64,000 bases of DNA. Origin: Mesorhabditis belari (Eukaryota; Nematoda; Chromadorea; Rhabditida; Rhabditidae). Made by a program: the position numbers and the translations under genes. Location: NCBI GenBank assembly GCA_958450365.1, contig CAUEEP010000935.1, positions 1,562,001-1,626,000 on the forward strand. Reading direction: 5' to 3'. A model generated the notes under the pieces. That model had not been told where the DNA came from. It made no database searches and saw nothing but the letters and a program-made list of their open reading frames with translations. Positions 34,901 through 46,693 of the stretch are shown here, piece after piece; the stretch's first letter is position 1, and every line of letters starts with the position of its first letter.

Positions 34901-35205
34901 GGTTGCGCGCAAATATCCTTAAACTAACTATTAAGGGATTTTTACTAAAACTCTTTACCGGAAAAAGAGGAAGGCAAAAACGTTGTATACACTTATTTCC
35001 ATGTATAATTGGATTGGTAAATTTGGGAATTTAGAAAAAGACCGCAAAAGTGGCTTGTTTTTTTGTCAAACTTGTTCATTTCTGTGATTATTTCAAGGTT
35101 AAAACAAGTCTTATAGAGTAAAAAAACATTTAAAAAACGATAAAAATTACCATTTGTGAGGTGGGCAGAGAATAGCAGAAAAAGTGTCGTGTTAACTACC
35201 CACAT
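25966..35205 (-). CDS. Menorin/FAM151-family secreted protein, complete
   Basis: FAM151 proteins have a phosphodiesterase-like barrel fold; the C. elegans member menorin (MNR-1) is an epidermal cue for dendrite branching. Sixteen exons, in transcript order: 35205..35151, 33359..33285, 33221..33153, 32682..32577, 30715..30657, 30191..30124, 30073..29996, 29509..29391, 29316..29232, 29017..28898, 28058..27969, 27873..27784, 27163..27109, 27007..26940, 26695..26636, 26070..25966. Phases all agree, giving 433 residues. Exon 1 is a signal peptide ([15 protein letters not shown]). The family order is visible: [82 protein letters not shown] and [13 protein letters not shown]-terminal extension (about residues 270-433) includes [11 protein letters not shown]. 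Introns hold a mariner, two MITEs and the dispersed palindrome. The acceptors before exons 2 and 15 are weaker guesses. Which paralogue is unknown. Confidence 0.85.
26130..26632. repeat. Inverted copy of the myosin-intron dispersed repeat
   Basis: Reverse complement of the family at 40..960 (words TCCAAATTGGCTCTATTTGG, GCCTACTCATTG). Its edge falls within the GTTTGTG donor of the 26636..26695 exon, so the intron's 5' splice site may be repeat-derived. Confidence 0.75.
27181..27719. mobile_element. MITE, TIR TTGGTGAATTGAAAAC, menorin intron
   Basis: A TA-flanked element about 539 bp long, with inverted ends and an inner palindrome carrying AAACCCATTTTGGTGTCAAT. It is a second, oppositely oriented copy of the 40333..40860 element; both show the same incidental 65-codon frame. 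Confidence 0.8.
28587..28854. mobile_element. Palindromic MITE (GCGAGTCTGATATCAAAAT)
   Basis: Long inverted arms (GGCTACACGATG, TTTTAGAAAACAC, AGTACAAGAAAGATGACC) face a short loop. It lies in the menorin intron between exons at 28898 and 28058. Stray matches are not seen elsewhere in the window. Confidence 0.75.
29800..29868 (+). pseudogene. tRNA-like relic
   Basis: An A-box-like stretch (TAGCCGACTGGC), then a B box (GGGTTCAATCCC), then GCCGGCTAG. The 3' end is echoed on the minus strand near 47125..47152 (GATTCGATCCCGGCGGCTAG in reverse). No closed cloverleaf could be drawn. It lies in a menorin intron. Confidence 0.3.
31164..32043 (+). mobile_element. Decayed mariner element, menorin intron
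   Basis: TA-flanked TIRs ((C/T)TAGGTTGTTCGGATATAAA at both ends, one mismatch at the left). The interior has lost about a third of the expected 1.3 kb. The phrase GCTTCCTCACGAGTTAAGCA occurs twice (31706 and 31990), so the 3' end was patched by a copy of an internal segment. Confidence 0.85.
31436..31960 (+). pseudogene. Mariner transposase remnant
   Basis: The N-terminal helix-turn-helix region is intact in one frame ([20 protein letters not shown], then [13 protein letters not shown] and KWLPHELS). After a stop, [11 protein letters not shown] with the first catalytic D block and [15 protein letters not shown] with the second block follow in other frames. The third catalytic block is missing. 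Inactive. Confidence 0.85.
32480..32535 (-). pseudogene. tRNA 3'-half-like fragment
   Basis: The minus strand carries GAGGGTTCGATTCCGGTCAC, a convincing T-arm plus acceptor-like end, but no A box. It sits 40 nt from a menorin exon. Probably a tRNA-derived fragment. Confidence 0.25.
33360..35150. other. First intron of the menorin-like gene
   Basis: About 1.8 kb with no recognisable repeat family. One + frame (33517..33771) begins in low-complexity sequence and has no known domain. Purine/pyrimidine-rich tracts such as GAAGAAAGAAAAAGAAAGGA (34142) are frequent. Confidence 0.5.
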
Positions 35206-35221
35206 TTTGCATTGCGAGAAT

Positions 35222-35224
35222 CTG
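35222..35224 (-). promoter_or_regulatory. Candidate trans-splice acceptor of the menorin-like gene
   Basis: On the minus strand, TTTTCAG lies 16 nt before the signal-peptide ATG. A six-codon upstream ORF (starting at an ATG 8 nt earlier) lies between them. This is the usual nematode spliced-leader placement; it could also be an ordinary intron end. Confidence 0.4.
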
Positions 35225-37307
35225 AAAATTGAATAAAAATGAAATCATCAATGAAAATGAAAACAAAATATCCAATCAAAAACAGAAATTCACAATTTTA
35301 TCGTACGTTAAACATCAGAAAGCGCATGAAATATGATAATTGTCAATTGAAATCTAATTTCAAGGAAAACGTAGTGTTTTTTTCCTCAATTTTCCACTCA
35401 CTGATCCTTTCCTCATAAGGCATCAATAATAAATTAGAGATGCCCAAAAAAAAGTAATTATTGCAGTCCCGAATTCTTGGTTTCAAAAAGAAAAAAAAGA
35501 AAAAGTTGATAGAAATTCAAAGAACAAAAAGGAATTTTTGATCTAACCAAGTTGTACTAGTCATAAAAAGTTGTATGATAGTTTTTGGAGAGTTCAAAGG
35601 CACAAGACTTGTTTAAAAATGGCAACTTGAATGAAAATTATTTGAATTCTTGATAGTTTTCATCATTTCCCCGAAAATTGCTTATTTTCATCATTAATAA
35701 GCAAAAAAAGCAAATTTAAGCAACATGAAAAGGAAAATTTTATAAGGAATAAATCAAAACGCAGACAATAACTAGAAATTGGTGTGTACTTGGAGGACAA
35801 ATTGGTGCGATGAATGGAAGGGAAATTTTGAGAAGAAAAAGAGAGAAATAATAGATGGAAGAGGAGAAAAAGATGAGAGAAAAGAGGGGAAATATTGACA
35901 GTCTCTTCTCTCTTTCAACTTCACAAATTGTCATCGACAGTTAGCCACGAGCTATCGCTGTTATTGGTAAAAGTCGTCTTTCATCTACACTTAGACAATT
36001 TTATCTTTAAAAATTGAAACATATTCACTCATACACATTGAATATTTCAATATTTCACTCAAAAAGTAATTATTTCAATTTCAAGTAATTATTTCAAAGT
36101 AAACCTTCTTTTCAATTTCGAAATCAGAAAAGAGAAAAAAGTAACGGTTGAAAACAAAAAGTAACGGTTGCAAACAAAAAGTAACGGTTGAAAACAAAAA
36201 GTTACGGTTGCAAACAAAAAGTAACGGCTGCAAAGCAAAAAGTATACGGTTGAAAACATCCAAATTCCGGGTTGAAATCTTTCCCAAACTGCTAAATCTT
36301 TTAACCCAGAAACACTAATTCCAAATTATTTGCCAAAATGAGGGGAATAATAAGATGATTCGCGGCTGGGTTGGATTGACTGTTTATAGAGAAAAGAAGT
36401 TTAGATTTTTTATTAACTTTATTGGTGATATTTAGGACACGGGTCCGAAGATCAAGAAAGTGGAAAAGATCGGGAGAGAAACTCTAAAACTTTAACAATT
36501 TTACAAAAAACAGGGATGGAGGGGTGGAAAACAATAGAAGGAGGAGAGAAATTTTAAAAATAAACAAAATTTTATAACGGAATAGAGAAAGAGGAAAATG
36601 CAAAAGACAAAAACGCGCAAAAAACCGGGATAAGCGCCAGACCGGGAAACGATTCTTTAAAAGAATGCATTTTGAAGGCGGAAAGGAGACGCCGTCTCGA
36701 GTACGGTAGCTTAAGCGTATTTTAGAATTGGAAAGTTACCAATCCGTGGGAATTGGAGGTTTTAATAAAAGCTGATTAACAGGAAAACATGTTTTAACTA
36801 GTTTCAATTACAAAAAACATTGATTATGCGACTTTTTATGCAAAGATAGGCTTTCTGGGGTTTTTTAGTGGGACTAATCCAATAATCGAGAAGATTGACA
36901 TGCAAATCCGATTTACAATCACATGTAAATCTTGCATTTTTTTTAAGCAAAACGAGGAATACGGTTAAAAGCAACAAGTAGCTGTGGAAGAGTGTGGGAA
37001 AAAGTGAGTGAGTGAGCGAGTGAGTGAGTGATTTGTAGCGGATGGGGGAATTTGTCTCTCTTTTCTTTTTCAATGTCGATGTATGGAAGTAGCCTTCTCT
37101 ATTCGCCGAGAGATTTGCATACGCATGAAGGGACGATGAAGGGACGATCACACACCTCACACGTCCTCTTCTTTCACTCACTTCTTTCACCGGGGTACCC
37201 AGTCATTACTTTCAATAACCATTTCTTTTCTTTTTTTGGTGATAAGTGTGGCTTGTAAAAGAAAACGTTAATAAACTAATTACATGATAAAGCTAGTTTG
37301 CTATGCC
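35225..37307. other. Intergenic, AT-rich, no supported gene
   Basis: Contains a 19-bp minisatellite (AAACAAAAAGTAACGGTTG, six units) at 36129..36255 and a GTGAGTGAGTGA tract at 37005..37030. No splice-linked coding exons seen on either strand. Confidence 0.5.
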
Positions 37308-37571
37308 TACCGTAAATACTGTAATTGGACCCCACTCCCCTCGTACAGTCGCGTAGTCGCAAAAGTTTTTTAGTATTTCATTTTTTTCAAAGCACCCGTA
37401 CTTTCAAAAAATGCGTCTTTGATATCAAAAAATAGCCCTGAATTTTAGCTATTTTTTGAGAACTAAACGCGCATTGTAGCATAAACCAGTGTCGAGAAAC
37501 ACTCGTCCAAAGCTAGACTACTCAACGCTCCCCACCGTCATTATGGGGGTACTATTACCGTATTTACGGTA
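37308..37571. mobile_element. MITE family A copy
   Basis: TA-flanked, TIR CCGTAAATACTGTAAT, same interior as the 12092 copy. Confidence 0.85.
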
Positions 37572-37787
37572 TTTGGATGTTCCCTCACAACCTTATCCTC
37601 CCTATATTCACTATTTTCTCTTCTTTTTCTCGTTACTAATCCATAATTGGCACTTTCGTGTGCTGGATTTCAATTTTTGAGCTCTTAGAAAACGGGAAAT
37701 TCTGCAGTAAACTTGAAAGAACTTTCAACTTCAAAGTTTTTGATTTAGTAATCAAAAGTTTTTGGTTTTAAAATCTTAGGCAAACTT

Positions 37788-37970
37788 TAACTTGAATTCA
37801 GGCTTTAGCTGTAGCTTGAATTCATGCTTTGGCTGTAGCTTGAATTCATGCTTTGGCTGTAGCTTGAATTCAGGCTTTGGCTTTAGCTTGAATTCATGCT
37901 TTGGCTGTAGCTTGAATTCATGCTTTGGCTGTAGCTTGAATTCATGCTTTAGCTTTAGCTATCTCTACAA
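37788..37970. repeat. 24-bp minisatellite (CTTGAATTCATGCTTTGGCTGTAG)
   Basis: Seven near-perfect units differing at two positions. The NSCFGCSL frame is an artefact of the array. Confidence 0.85.
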
Positions 37971-38511
37971 AATGTTTTCTATAAAACAAATCAATAATTG
38001 TTCAAGCAAATGTTTTTGTAAAAAAAAACTCTTTTTCAAACTGTCTCACATCGTTGAGCGGTTCAGTGGGTAAAGGGAATTTGACAGAAAAAAAACTCAA
38101 AAATTTTGGGCAAAGAAAAGCGGTAAATCATTGGTGGAATGATGATAATGGGAAAAAGATGAAGGGAAATCAAAGAAAAAGACAAAATATAGAAAAGAGA
38201 AAAGAAAAGAAGAAAAGAAACTGAGAGGATCATTTGACTGTCTTTTGGATGAAATGATACAAAAAGATATTCAGTGAGAGAAAATCAAGAAAAGAGAGAT
38301 ATAAAGCGTTCCTTTTTATGAGAGAATCACCTTGAATCACTTACATTTTTCTGTAAACTCAATGATAAAGTTAAAGGTAATTGTTAATTGACAAATTGAC
38401 ATTAAAATAATGTAAGTTTTTTTTTGTCAAAAAGCCAACGCCAAAATGATCAATTTTCTTTGATTATTTGAAGCAAGGTAGGAAAAAAGTTTCAATTTGT
38501 TTTTAGTTTTG

Positions 38512-38920
38512 AGGGTGGGACAAATGCGATCTTTTTTTTTTGCGCACCTGGACATTTGCGCACCTTTTTTTTGCTGGAAAAGGCCTTAGGAAAAGTCGTA
38601 GAGCTTCAAAAACGTTTTCATAGAAGGGAATCGTAGGCGTAGATTCAGAATTTTGACAAATCAGACCTCGCTGACACGTCAAATTTGAGCTAAAAGGCAA
38701 AAACTACGCAACTTAACGCTTTTCCGCAGTTTTTGCCTTTTAGCCCAAATTTGACGTGTCAGCGAGGTCTGATTTGTCGAAATTCGGAATCTACGCCTAC
38801 GATTCCCTTCTATGAAAACGTTTTTGAAGCTCTACGACTTTTCCTAAGGCCTTTTCCAGCAAAAAAAAGGTGCGCAAATGTCCAGGTGCGCAAAAAAAAA
38901 GATCGCATTTGTCCCACCCC
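38512..38920. repeat. Near-perfect palindrome, 190-bp arms, 22-nt loop
   Basis: Left arm 38512..38705 and right arm 38728..38920 differ at only a few bases (for example GCTAAAAGGC against GCCCTTT spacing). The loop is 38706..38727. Arms include GCGCACCTGGACATTTGCGC. No TA ends or TIR family match, so it looks like a recent inverted duplication or an unfamiliar foldback element. 37980..38500 and 38930..39610 hold nothing else recognisable. Confidence 0.85.
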
Positions 38921-39619
38921 CGTTAGTTTTGCATTATTTGCAAAAATATATTTCATATTTGTATAGATTTGCATGTGAATCAAGGGATCTCAACTTGACG
39001 GTCATCTCTTTTCAAAAAAATGAATGGGGATAATCCGACGGTAAATATGAGAAAATAATAGAGGGCAAAGGAAAAAAGAGAAGTGAAATCTTTGAGAAAT
39101 GAGGAAATAACACAAAAAGATCTGAATTTAAGCTTAAAGTACAGAAATTTGCAATAAACAATGGGATTCTGGGCGTACAGTCGCGTAGTCGTTACAGTTT
39201 TACTGATAGTGCAAATTCAAAGATAAACAAAACTATGATAGTCATTTGATAGCTTTGAATGATATTTGTGTGCCATCCTGTAGTTACCGCCATAACCGTT
39301 ACCGTTATGGCTTTACAATCAGACTCATCCAATCAATATTCCAAAATTGAAACCCACAAAGCAGCAAGAACAGCGAAAAGAGCTGAGACAATAAGATACC
39401 GTACGTTTCTAAACGTTTGCTAGAGCGCTGCAAAGTCGCGACACGCGTTTCCTGCGGCGGAATCGCGATTTTCTGGTTTTTGTAACTAGTTTTAATGTCT
39501 GAAAAACAAAGAAAATCAGCTTCTTTTTACTTATTATTTCTAAAATCTAGCTCATTTTTACTAGAAAACAATGAATTTCGATTAGGGATCAAAGTTCAAA
39601 GTGTGAATTTGAATTGAGT

Positions 39620-39958
39620 GCGGGTATTTGTGTGCCATCCTGTAGTTACCGTTACCGTTATGCCGGTAACTTAACCAGTACCGATGCCAAAAACCAGACC
39701 GTTACCGACCAGAACAACCAGTTACCGTTACCGTATGCCAGAACAACCAGTTACCGTACCGTATGCCGGTAACTAACCAGTACCGTACCGTGCCAGTAAC
39801 TAACCAGTTACCGTTACCGTTATGCCAGTAACTTAACCAGTTACCGTTACCGTTATGCCAGTAACTTAACCAGTTACCGTTACCGTTATGCCGGTAACTT
39901 AACCAGTTACCGTTACCGTTATGCCAGTAACTTAACCAGTTACCGTTACCGTTACCAA
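39620..39958. repeat. About 33-bp minisatellite (AACCAGTTACCGTTACCGTT)
   Basis: Around nine units with the word ATGCCAGTAACTTAACCAG, degenerate at the left end. Isolated similar words occur at 39283 and 56213..56252. Confidence 0.85.
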
Positions 39959-40332
39959 AAATTTCTGCAAAATTATGAGCAAATGATCGAATAGTTTGTT
40001 TTCGAAAATAAAATAATCATTTTTTTGAAACCGATATTCGAATTCATTATGATGTCTACCGTATTCTTTTTCGTTTTCTTCTTCCCTTTTCTTTAAATAT
40101 TTTCCCTTTTTCTGTCACCGATCTGTCATTTCAGCAAAGATAATCCTTTTCTTTGAATCAAACTGTAAAAGGTGACAATTTGCGAGTCATTTTTCACACA
40201 TTTCTGATTTAGTGTCGATGAAAAAAGGTGTCTGCAAAATGGGGAAAATTTTTTGATAAAAAGATCGATGATTTTGAAAATTAAAGCTAATTAATCAAAG
40301 ATTTTAGATTTACAGTCTAAAGATGTGAAAAA

Positions 40333-40860
40333 TATTGGGTTGGTGAATTGAAAACTCTGGGCTATTGTCATATGTGACAGTTTGAGCACTTTCTTCAAAA
40401 GAAACCCATTTTGGTGTCAATGGAAAAGTTGTAGAGAATCAAAAATCAAGCTTATATCCAAATTTTCAGAACGATTCAAAAACTGGTTTTCAAGAAATGC
40501 AAAATTTACGAATTTTCACAAAACTTGCATTTTAAGCGAAACTACTAAGTGTATCTTTTTGGAAATTTGGCTATAAGCCTCATTTTTGATTCTCTACAAC
40601 TTTTCTATCGACAACGACAATGGGTTTCTTTTGAAGAAAGTGCTCAAACATCTCCAGACATCTCCAGCCCTCGATTTTTGAGTCTCACACTTGTCTCACA
40701 CACAAACCAAAATCCTACTACGAAAGAGGAATCCGCAAATTGCCTGTAAAATGGGCAGAAGTCGTCAATAATAATGGAAATTATTTCGAATGAATTGATG
40801 GTTTTGTATTGAATAAATTTGAGTTCAAAGTCCCGCAGTTTTCATTTCACCAACCCAATA
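40333..40860. mobile_element. MITE, TIR TTGGGTTGGTGAATTGAAA
   Basis: A 528-bp TA-flanked inverted-repeat element, the better-preserved partner of 27181..27719. The terminal TTGGGTT and TA target resemble the 7089 and 14261 elements. Confidence 0.85.
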
Positions 40861-41655
40861 GGAAAAACATAGAATTTATTCTTAATTTCAAATAAGCTCT
40901 GAAGAATTTCAAAAGCAAATTTAATTTTATTATAAAATATAAAGTAAATCGTTTAGCTTATGTTCAAATATTTCTATAAAATTCTATAAAATTCTTACAA
41001 AATTTCAAAATTCAAATATTTTAATTTAAGCGGGCAGTTGCCGTAGTTTATAATTTAGTTTATAATTTAGTTTATAATTTAGTTTATAAATTTTCGTAGT
41101 TTATAAATCCTACTAGCCTTCGCGAGTTCCAAAAATAGTTCATTCAAGAAAAGAAACCGAGAAATCTCCATTTAGACACAACAAGCAATCAGTGGGATCA
41201 AAGAAATCAAAGAAGAAGAAGAAAAGAATTGCGAAAAAGAATTGTGAAAAAGAATGTGAAAGAGAACAGAGCTTATCCCCCAATTGGTCGAAATACGGAT
41301 TTAAAGTTTTTCCAAAAAACAATCTCAAGAGAAAAAAGAAAAGCGAACAGTACTGATCACCGCAAAAGAAACGGGGCAAAAAAAAAAGAGCAACGATGTG
41401 TTTCTTCACGCTCCAATGAACCCATCCACCCATTTTTGGGGAGCAATCGGTGTGGATACTCGAAGAAAAAAGGGATCCCACAAAGCTCAACAAATAACCC
41501 ATAGACACTTGAATATCCGGCTCACATTTAACACATTCACAACGATACAGCACCGTATTAATGACAAATAATATTGGGATGTACTAATAACGATTATTTT
41601 TGGTGTCAACTCGTTTTTAAGGATTTTGTTATTGTTTCGCAAAAGCTTCGGTAGC
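40861..41655. other. AT-rich spacer, no supported gene
   Basis: Short tandem TAGTTTATAATT units at 41045..41090. A long minus frame (41140..41553) has an uninterrupted run of codons but low-complexity F/L tracts and no domain, so I do not call it. Confidence 0.45.
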
Positions 41656-42022
41656 TACCGTAATAGTAGTGCAGTTGCCTAAATTGCTCGAAATCTCGAG
41701 AACCGCTTATCAGAACCTATCGATGTCGGATCGGGAAATGTAGCTGACGATGAGATCTTGTGGGAGATTTGAGTGTTGAGCTTCTGCAAAAGCTTGGAAA
41801 CCGTAAAATAGTGATCAACTCGGCTCGCCGGGGTGCACTACTATTAGAGAAAATACGGTAGTAGCCCACCACTTAAAACGTTTGACCCAACTAAGCCAGG
41901 ATAAAAGTGACCCTCTCCCAACCACTAAAGTGCCTAAAATTGTATGCAAAAAAAGTATTGTAAAGTAAAATAGTGATCAACTCGGCTCGCCGGGGTGCAC
42001 TACTATTAGAGAGAATACGGTA
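41656..42022. mobile_element. MITE family B, one full copy and one end
   Basis: 41656..41860 is TA-flanked with CCGTAATAGTAGTGCA at the left and the matching right end GTGCACTACTATTAGAG. 41961..42022 repeats only the right end. 42023..43147 holds nothing beyond a tRNA-like T-arm at 42268..42290 (ATCAGGTTTCGG). Confidence 0.75.
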
Positions 42023-43147
42023 AATCAACTTGAAAAGAAATTTGAATATTTTAAAACAGCTTTTGACAAGAACAGAATGACAAGCGATTTTTTTGGAATT
42101 TAGATTTACAGTACTTTTTAAGCTTTTAAATATCAAGCTACTTTAAATCTATTAGATTTCTTTAGCTTTTCAAAAGTTTGGAGAGGAGGATAATAGGTTT
42201 CTTCCTAGGGAAACAATAATACTAGTGGATCATGCATTAAGCTTCGGTGTTGGAAGATCAGGTTTCGGTTCCTGATACAGCTTTTTGTTTTTGAAAGTGA
42301 AAGAGGTTTCAAGAATTTGAAATTATTATATGTTTGAAATTTGAATGAATTTGAAATTATTATATGAAATTATAAATTATTATATGAATATTCAAACTAT
42401 TCAATTCAACTCAATGCAATTCATTTCAAATAATAATTCAATTTTCAAATAACTAATCAAACTTTAAAAGATGTGGAAAGATCATCGAATTGTCAGCAAT
42501 TTTCGTTGAAACGAAGAAGAAATGAAAAGAAACGGGAATGTTTAGAGAAGTTTTTTGGATCATTCACTTGGTGAGGGATAAACTCCTCTACGAACGGTAG
42601 GCAATAATAAAAAGAAAAGAAAAGAAAAACGCTCAAGCGCTTAAAGAAAACGATCTATTGTTAAGTAGTTTATCAAAATTTTGCAATAATTATCGAATAA
42701 ATGAGAATCATGAGTTCCTACATCACCTTTGATGTTCTCCAAATCGATCTCTTCGATCATTTCCCAGTCTCACAGTGATATCTCCCCAAATCAGTGTTCC
42801 CAATTCCCTTTTTTTCACTTTTTCACTTCCCGAATCTCGTAAATTCTCCCTTTTGCACTAAAAATTCTCTCAATCCGAAAAAAAAATGAAAAAATGAAAC
42901 CAAAGAGAAAAAACAAAAAGTCAGGAGTGGATAGGCTGATTGACAATGAGAGAGAATTGTCGATACGGGAAAAATTTGAGCAAAATCATTGGTGACAATT
43001 CATTTCCGAGTCACTCAACGTTTAATGCGGGCAAATTTATTGGTTTTCATCGATTAACATGGAAAAAACAATGAATTTGCCAAAGATTTTTGATCGTTTT
43101 TTGGGAAGACGGGAGGCCGTTCCAGAGGAATGGAACGTGCAAATGTT

Positions 43148-43603
43148 TACCGTATTCTCTCGAATAATAGTGCACTCTTTAATAGTAGTGCACTCTCTAA
43201 TAGTATTGCGGTCCGAGAGGGGGTTGAAAAAATAGTAGTGCACCCTCGAAAATTTGAATTTCTGGTGCTTCTTTTTCATCTAAACCTTTTTGACTTTATG
43301 TTTATGTGACATTCAGCTATTCAAAGCTGAATAATAAAGCATGAAAAAGCTATTAGCAAGCAAAAGTGAGGCTTATCATTTATAACTATTCCACATGAAA
43401 AAGTAGCAAAAATCTAAAATTGTTGTGCAAAAGATCTTTTGTGTTTGTGTTTGTCAAGCACAAATTGTCAACTCGGCCACAACGTATGTCAAAAGGAGCC
43501 AAGGGGAGTTGAAGAATTTTTGGAACAATTTATATCTGTCCTACTTTGGTAAATTGGTCTTACTTTGGTAAAAGTGCGCACTACTATTAGAGAGAATACG
43601 GTA
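43148..43603. mobile_element. MITE family B relative, 456 bp
   Basis: TA-flanked, ends CCGTATTCTCTCGAATAATA and the inverse of CCGTATTCTCTCTAATAGTA. AATAGTAGTGCAC words are reiterated inside the left arm. Confidence 0.75.
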
Positions 43604-44251
43604 AATGTTTAAAGAGTGAAGAAGTGGATTTTGAATGAAATGAATTGTGAATGAAATGAATTGTGAATGAAATGAAAAGCTATATAGAAAGGTTAATAAA
43701 AGAGGTGGTAGATGAAAAAATATATGCAAGTTTAGGGTGTGAGGGTGGCGATAATGCGGAAGGGATGGAAAGGGATCGAAAGAGAAGTGAGGTCAAGAAA
43801 GGGGCGGGACTTCTTTCGTCTCGACTAAGTCGACTAGTCTGGCCATTTGAGAGTTATCCTAGCTACCATATTATCTAATGTATTGGTCCGATTTGGTTCG
43901 TTTGTTGATAGATTTGTCCGTCCGTTAGCAAGCTACGAGCAAGCAAGCTAAATTTTACTCGTATCTTGACCGAGTTTGTTTGAAAAACGTTGAATTTGAT
44001 TTCATTCGATTTGCAACCAAATTTTCTATCGAATAAAAGTAAATTCAAAATTTTTCAAACAAGCAGAGCTAAGATACGAGTAAAATTCGTAGATTGCTAA
44101 CAGCAAACGGAGTGAAAAAGGAGTCGAGCTAAGCTAGAAACTTTCTTGAAACTTTTTAGGAAATCTGAAATCTTTTTAGGGCTGAAATCTTTATCTTCTG
44201 ATCAAAAAAAAAGCTTTTTTTAAGAAATTTCGCACAAGTTTATTTAATTTT

Positions 44252-44565
44252 TTACATTTTATATCTATCAATAAATGGATTGAATTGGATCATGTCTATC
44301 AATTCTATCAAAAAGGATTGAATTGGATCATATCTATCAATTCTATCAAACCAAATCCAACCAAAAACCAAGAAAACTGGAGGATACCCCATCCTTTTAT
44401 GGGGTATCCTTTTAATGATTGTAAACGTTGATCGTCGATCGTTGAGAATTGTCGATCGTTGACAATCGTCGATCGTTGACAATCGTCGATCGTTGACAAT
44501 CGTCGATCGTTGACAATCGTCGATCGTTGACAATCGTTGATCGTTAACAATCGTTGATCAAATTG
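44252..44565. repeat. Duplicated 40-bp block and palindromic 16-17-bp minisatellite
   Basis: 44265..44345 is a direct duplication (TTGAATTGGATCATGTCTAT). 44424..44562 is an array of TCGATCGTTGACAATCG units, each self-complementary around GATC, so the array can form hairpins. Frames on the minus strand are artefacts. 44566..45460 has no supported feature. Confidence 0.8.
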
Positions 44566-45466
44566 AGTTAAGTGATCTGAGGGTTTTACTGCAAAAGCCA
44601 CTAAAAATAGTTCTTATGACTTTTGCATAAAATTTACAAGTAAAATCTGCCGTAAAATGTAAGTAAGAAGCTAGAGAAAAAGTGCTGAACAAAGTCAAAA
44701 GTACGCGTTACTTTACTCGTGATTTCATTCGACACTGATTCACGAACATTGCCTGAAATATTCACAAGTACAAAGGAAAAACTAACAAAGACTAAAAAGA
44801 TTTAAAGAAGATCCAGAGAGCTTCTTTTAGTTATGTTTCTAAGACGAGCAACATATGGGGGTGTCTCCATCTAGAAGTGTTATGTGATCCCTTTCATGAC
44901 CCTCCCCCCCCCCTTTCCCCTCCTTTTCTATAGACTCAAGCTCTCTTTTGTGAACTCTTCTTTCTCTGCCAAGTTCTCTTCATATTTCCAAAAGATTCTC
45001 TAAACCATTCTCCTAAGCAATTAGCCCCTTGCACTCAATTATTCACTTCGTTCAATCTCCTTTCCCTTCTCAGTATTCATTTCAACCATCATTGCCCGTA
45101 TGTTCAGGATTTCCGAAAGAAATTTGAGAGAAATATCAATGAAAAAGTAGAATCAAAGCTTTTAACACATTCAGCAGCTTTTCCATTTCTTCACTGGGAT
45201 CGTCTAAAATCCTTTTTCGTGCCCTAGTTACAGTATACCCAAAGTTTCAAGAGCTTAAAAATAGATGTTTTTTTTGGATTTTCATTCGGTTTTCAATGTC
45301 ATTAAGCTTTTTTAATCTATAACTATTATTTAAAGGAAAGTTTTTAAAAGTTGCAAATTTGAACATTTTGCTATCCGAGAGTTGAGAAAGCCGTAAAAAA
45401 ATGAAATTTGTCGTCTAAACGCGGGTCTTCAATTAAAATAGATAATAGATAGTAGATTAAAATAGA

Positions 45467-45853
45467 CCGTAAATACTGTGATAGTACCCCACGCCCATAA
45501 TGACGGTGCGAAGTGTTGCATAGTCTAGCTTTGAACGAGTTTTTCTCGATACTGGTTTATGCTACGATGGGTTGTCATGATAGTTACCGTAAATAATATA
45601 ATAGTACCCCACCCCCATAATTACGGTGCGGAGTGTTGCGTAGTCTAGCTTTGAACGAGTTCTTCTCGACACTGGTTTATGCTACAATGCTCGCTTAGGT
45701 ATCAAAAAATAGCTGAAATTCAGAGCTATTCTTTGATACCAAAGACGCATTTTTTGAAAGTACGAGTGCTTTGAAGAAAATGAAATACTAAAAAACTTTT
45801 GCGACTACGCGACTGTACGAGGGGAGTGGGGTATTATTACAGTATTTACGGTA
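45467..45853. mobile_element. MITE family A, truncated copy beside a full copy
   Basis: 45467..45570 is a left end that stops abruptly. 45585..45853 is a full TA-flanked copy in the same orientation. 45854..46690 shows only AT-rich DNA. Confidence 0.8.
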
Positions 45854-46693
45854 GGTATAACCAAGATTTTCCCCAATCCAGTGAACACTTTTTAGTGTTG
45901 AAGATTCTCTTGAAAAGAGTCCACAAATTTCTCCTTTCAGACCCCGAAAATGCCCCTATTCACTGCTGAATTGTATTATTAACATTTCGACTCAACAAAT
46001 ATCTATATCCTTCGGAATATTTTGAGCTTTCTTGGGAATTTTCATTAACAATTTGTTTTCCCTAAAAACAAATAAATAATTAGCCAAAAATCCCACGCTG
46101 TTTATAGGGTTTTTATTATCGAAATAGCTTGAGAATTCAGTAATTCAGTAATGGCAAAGAAAACTATACGAGAAAAGACTTTGAAGAGAAAAGAATTTGA
46201 AAAGAAAAGAGATTGAGAGGTGTGAAAAAAAAAATGAAATAAACTAATGCCAGTGTGTTTTTGTTTGCAAACCACTAATCTCCGCGTAAAAGGAGGAGAG
46301 TTTTATGTTATGGAGAGTGTTATGTTTATTTTAAAACCAAATTTAAGACCATTTTATGGAAATATTAGAAACACAATAATTTGAATATGCAAAAGAAGAA
46401 ATCCCCAAAGATTTTGATGAGTTTTCCTTAAAATCCTTAAATGAATGATTATTGAGAGAAAGAGCATAAAGTGTGGATGAAAGAAGGTCTTTATTCTTTG
46501 CTCTGTTCAAGACAGATGCCACTCACATACACGCAATCCAGCACATATTTCGCACAATGCAACAGCTCGACAAATGAAATGAAATGAAAGGAAAGGAAAT
46601 AGAACTTAAATGCTAGAACTAACAAGCAATTTGTGGCGAGCGAAAAGGGGAATCTTTTCAACGAGAAAAAGTCTTCACTGGGATCGTCATTAG

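Noticed and set aside
38503..38966. Two almost identical ORFs on opposite strands (65 and 77 codons)
   Set aside because: They are the two arms of one palindrome read in each direction; no known domain or splice context.
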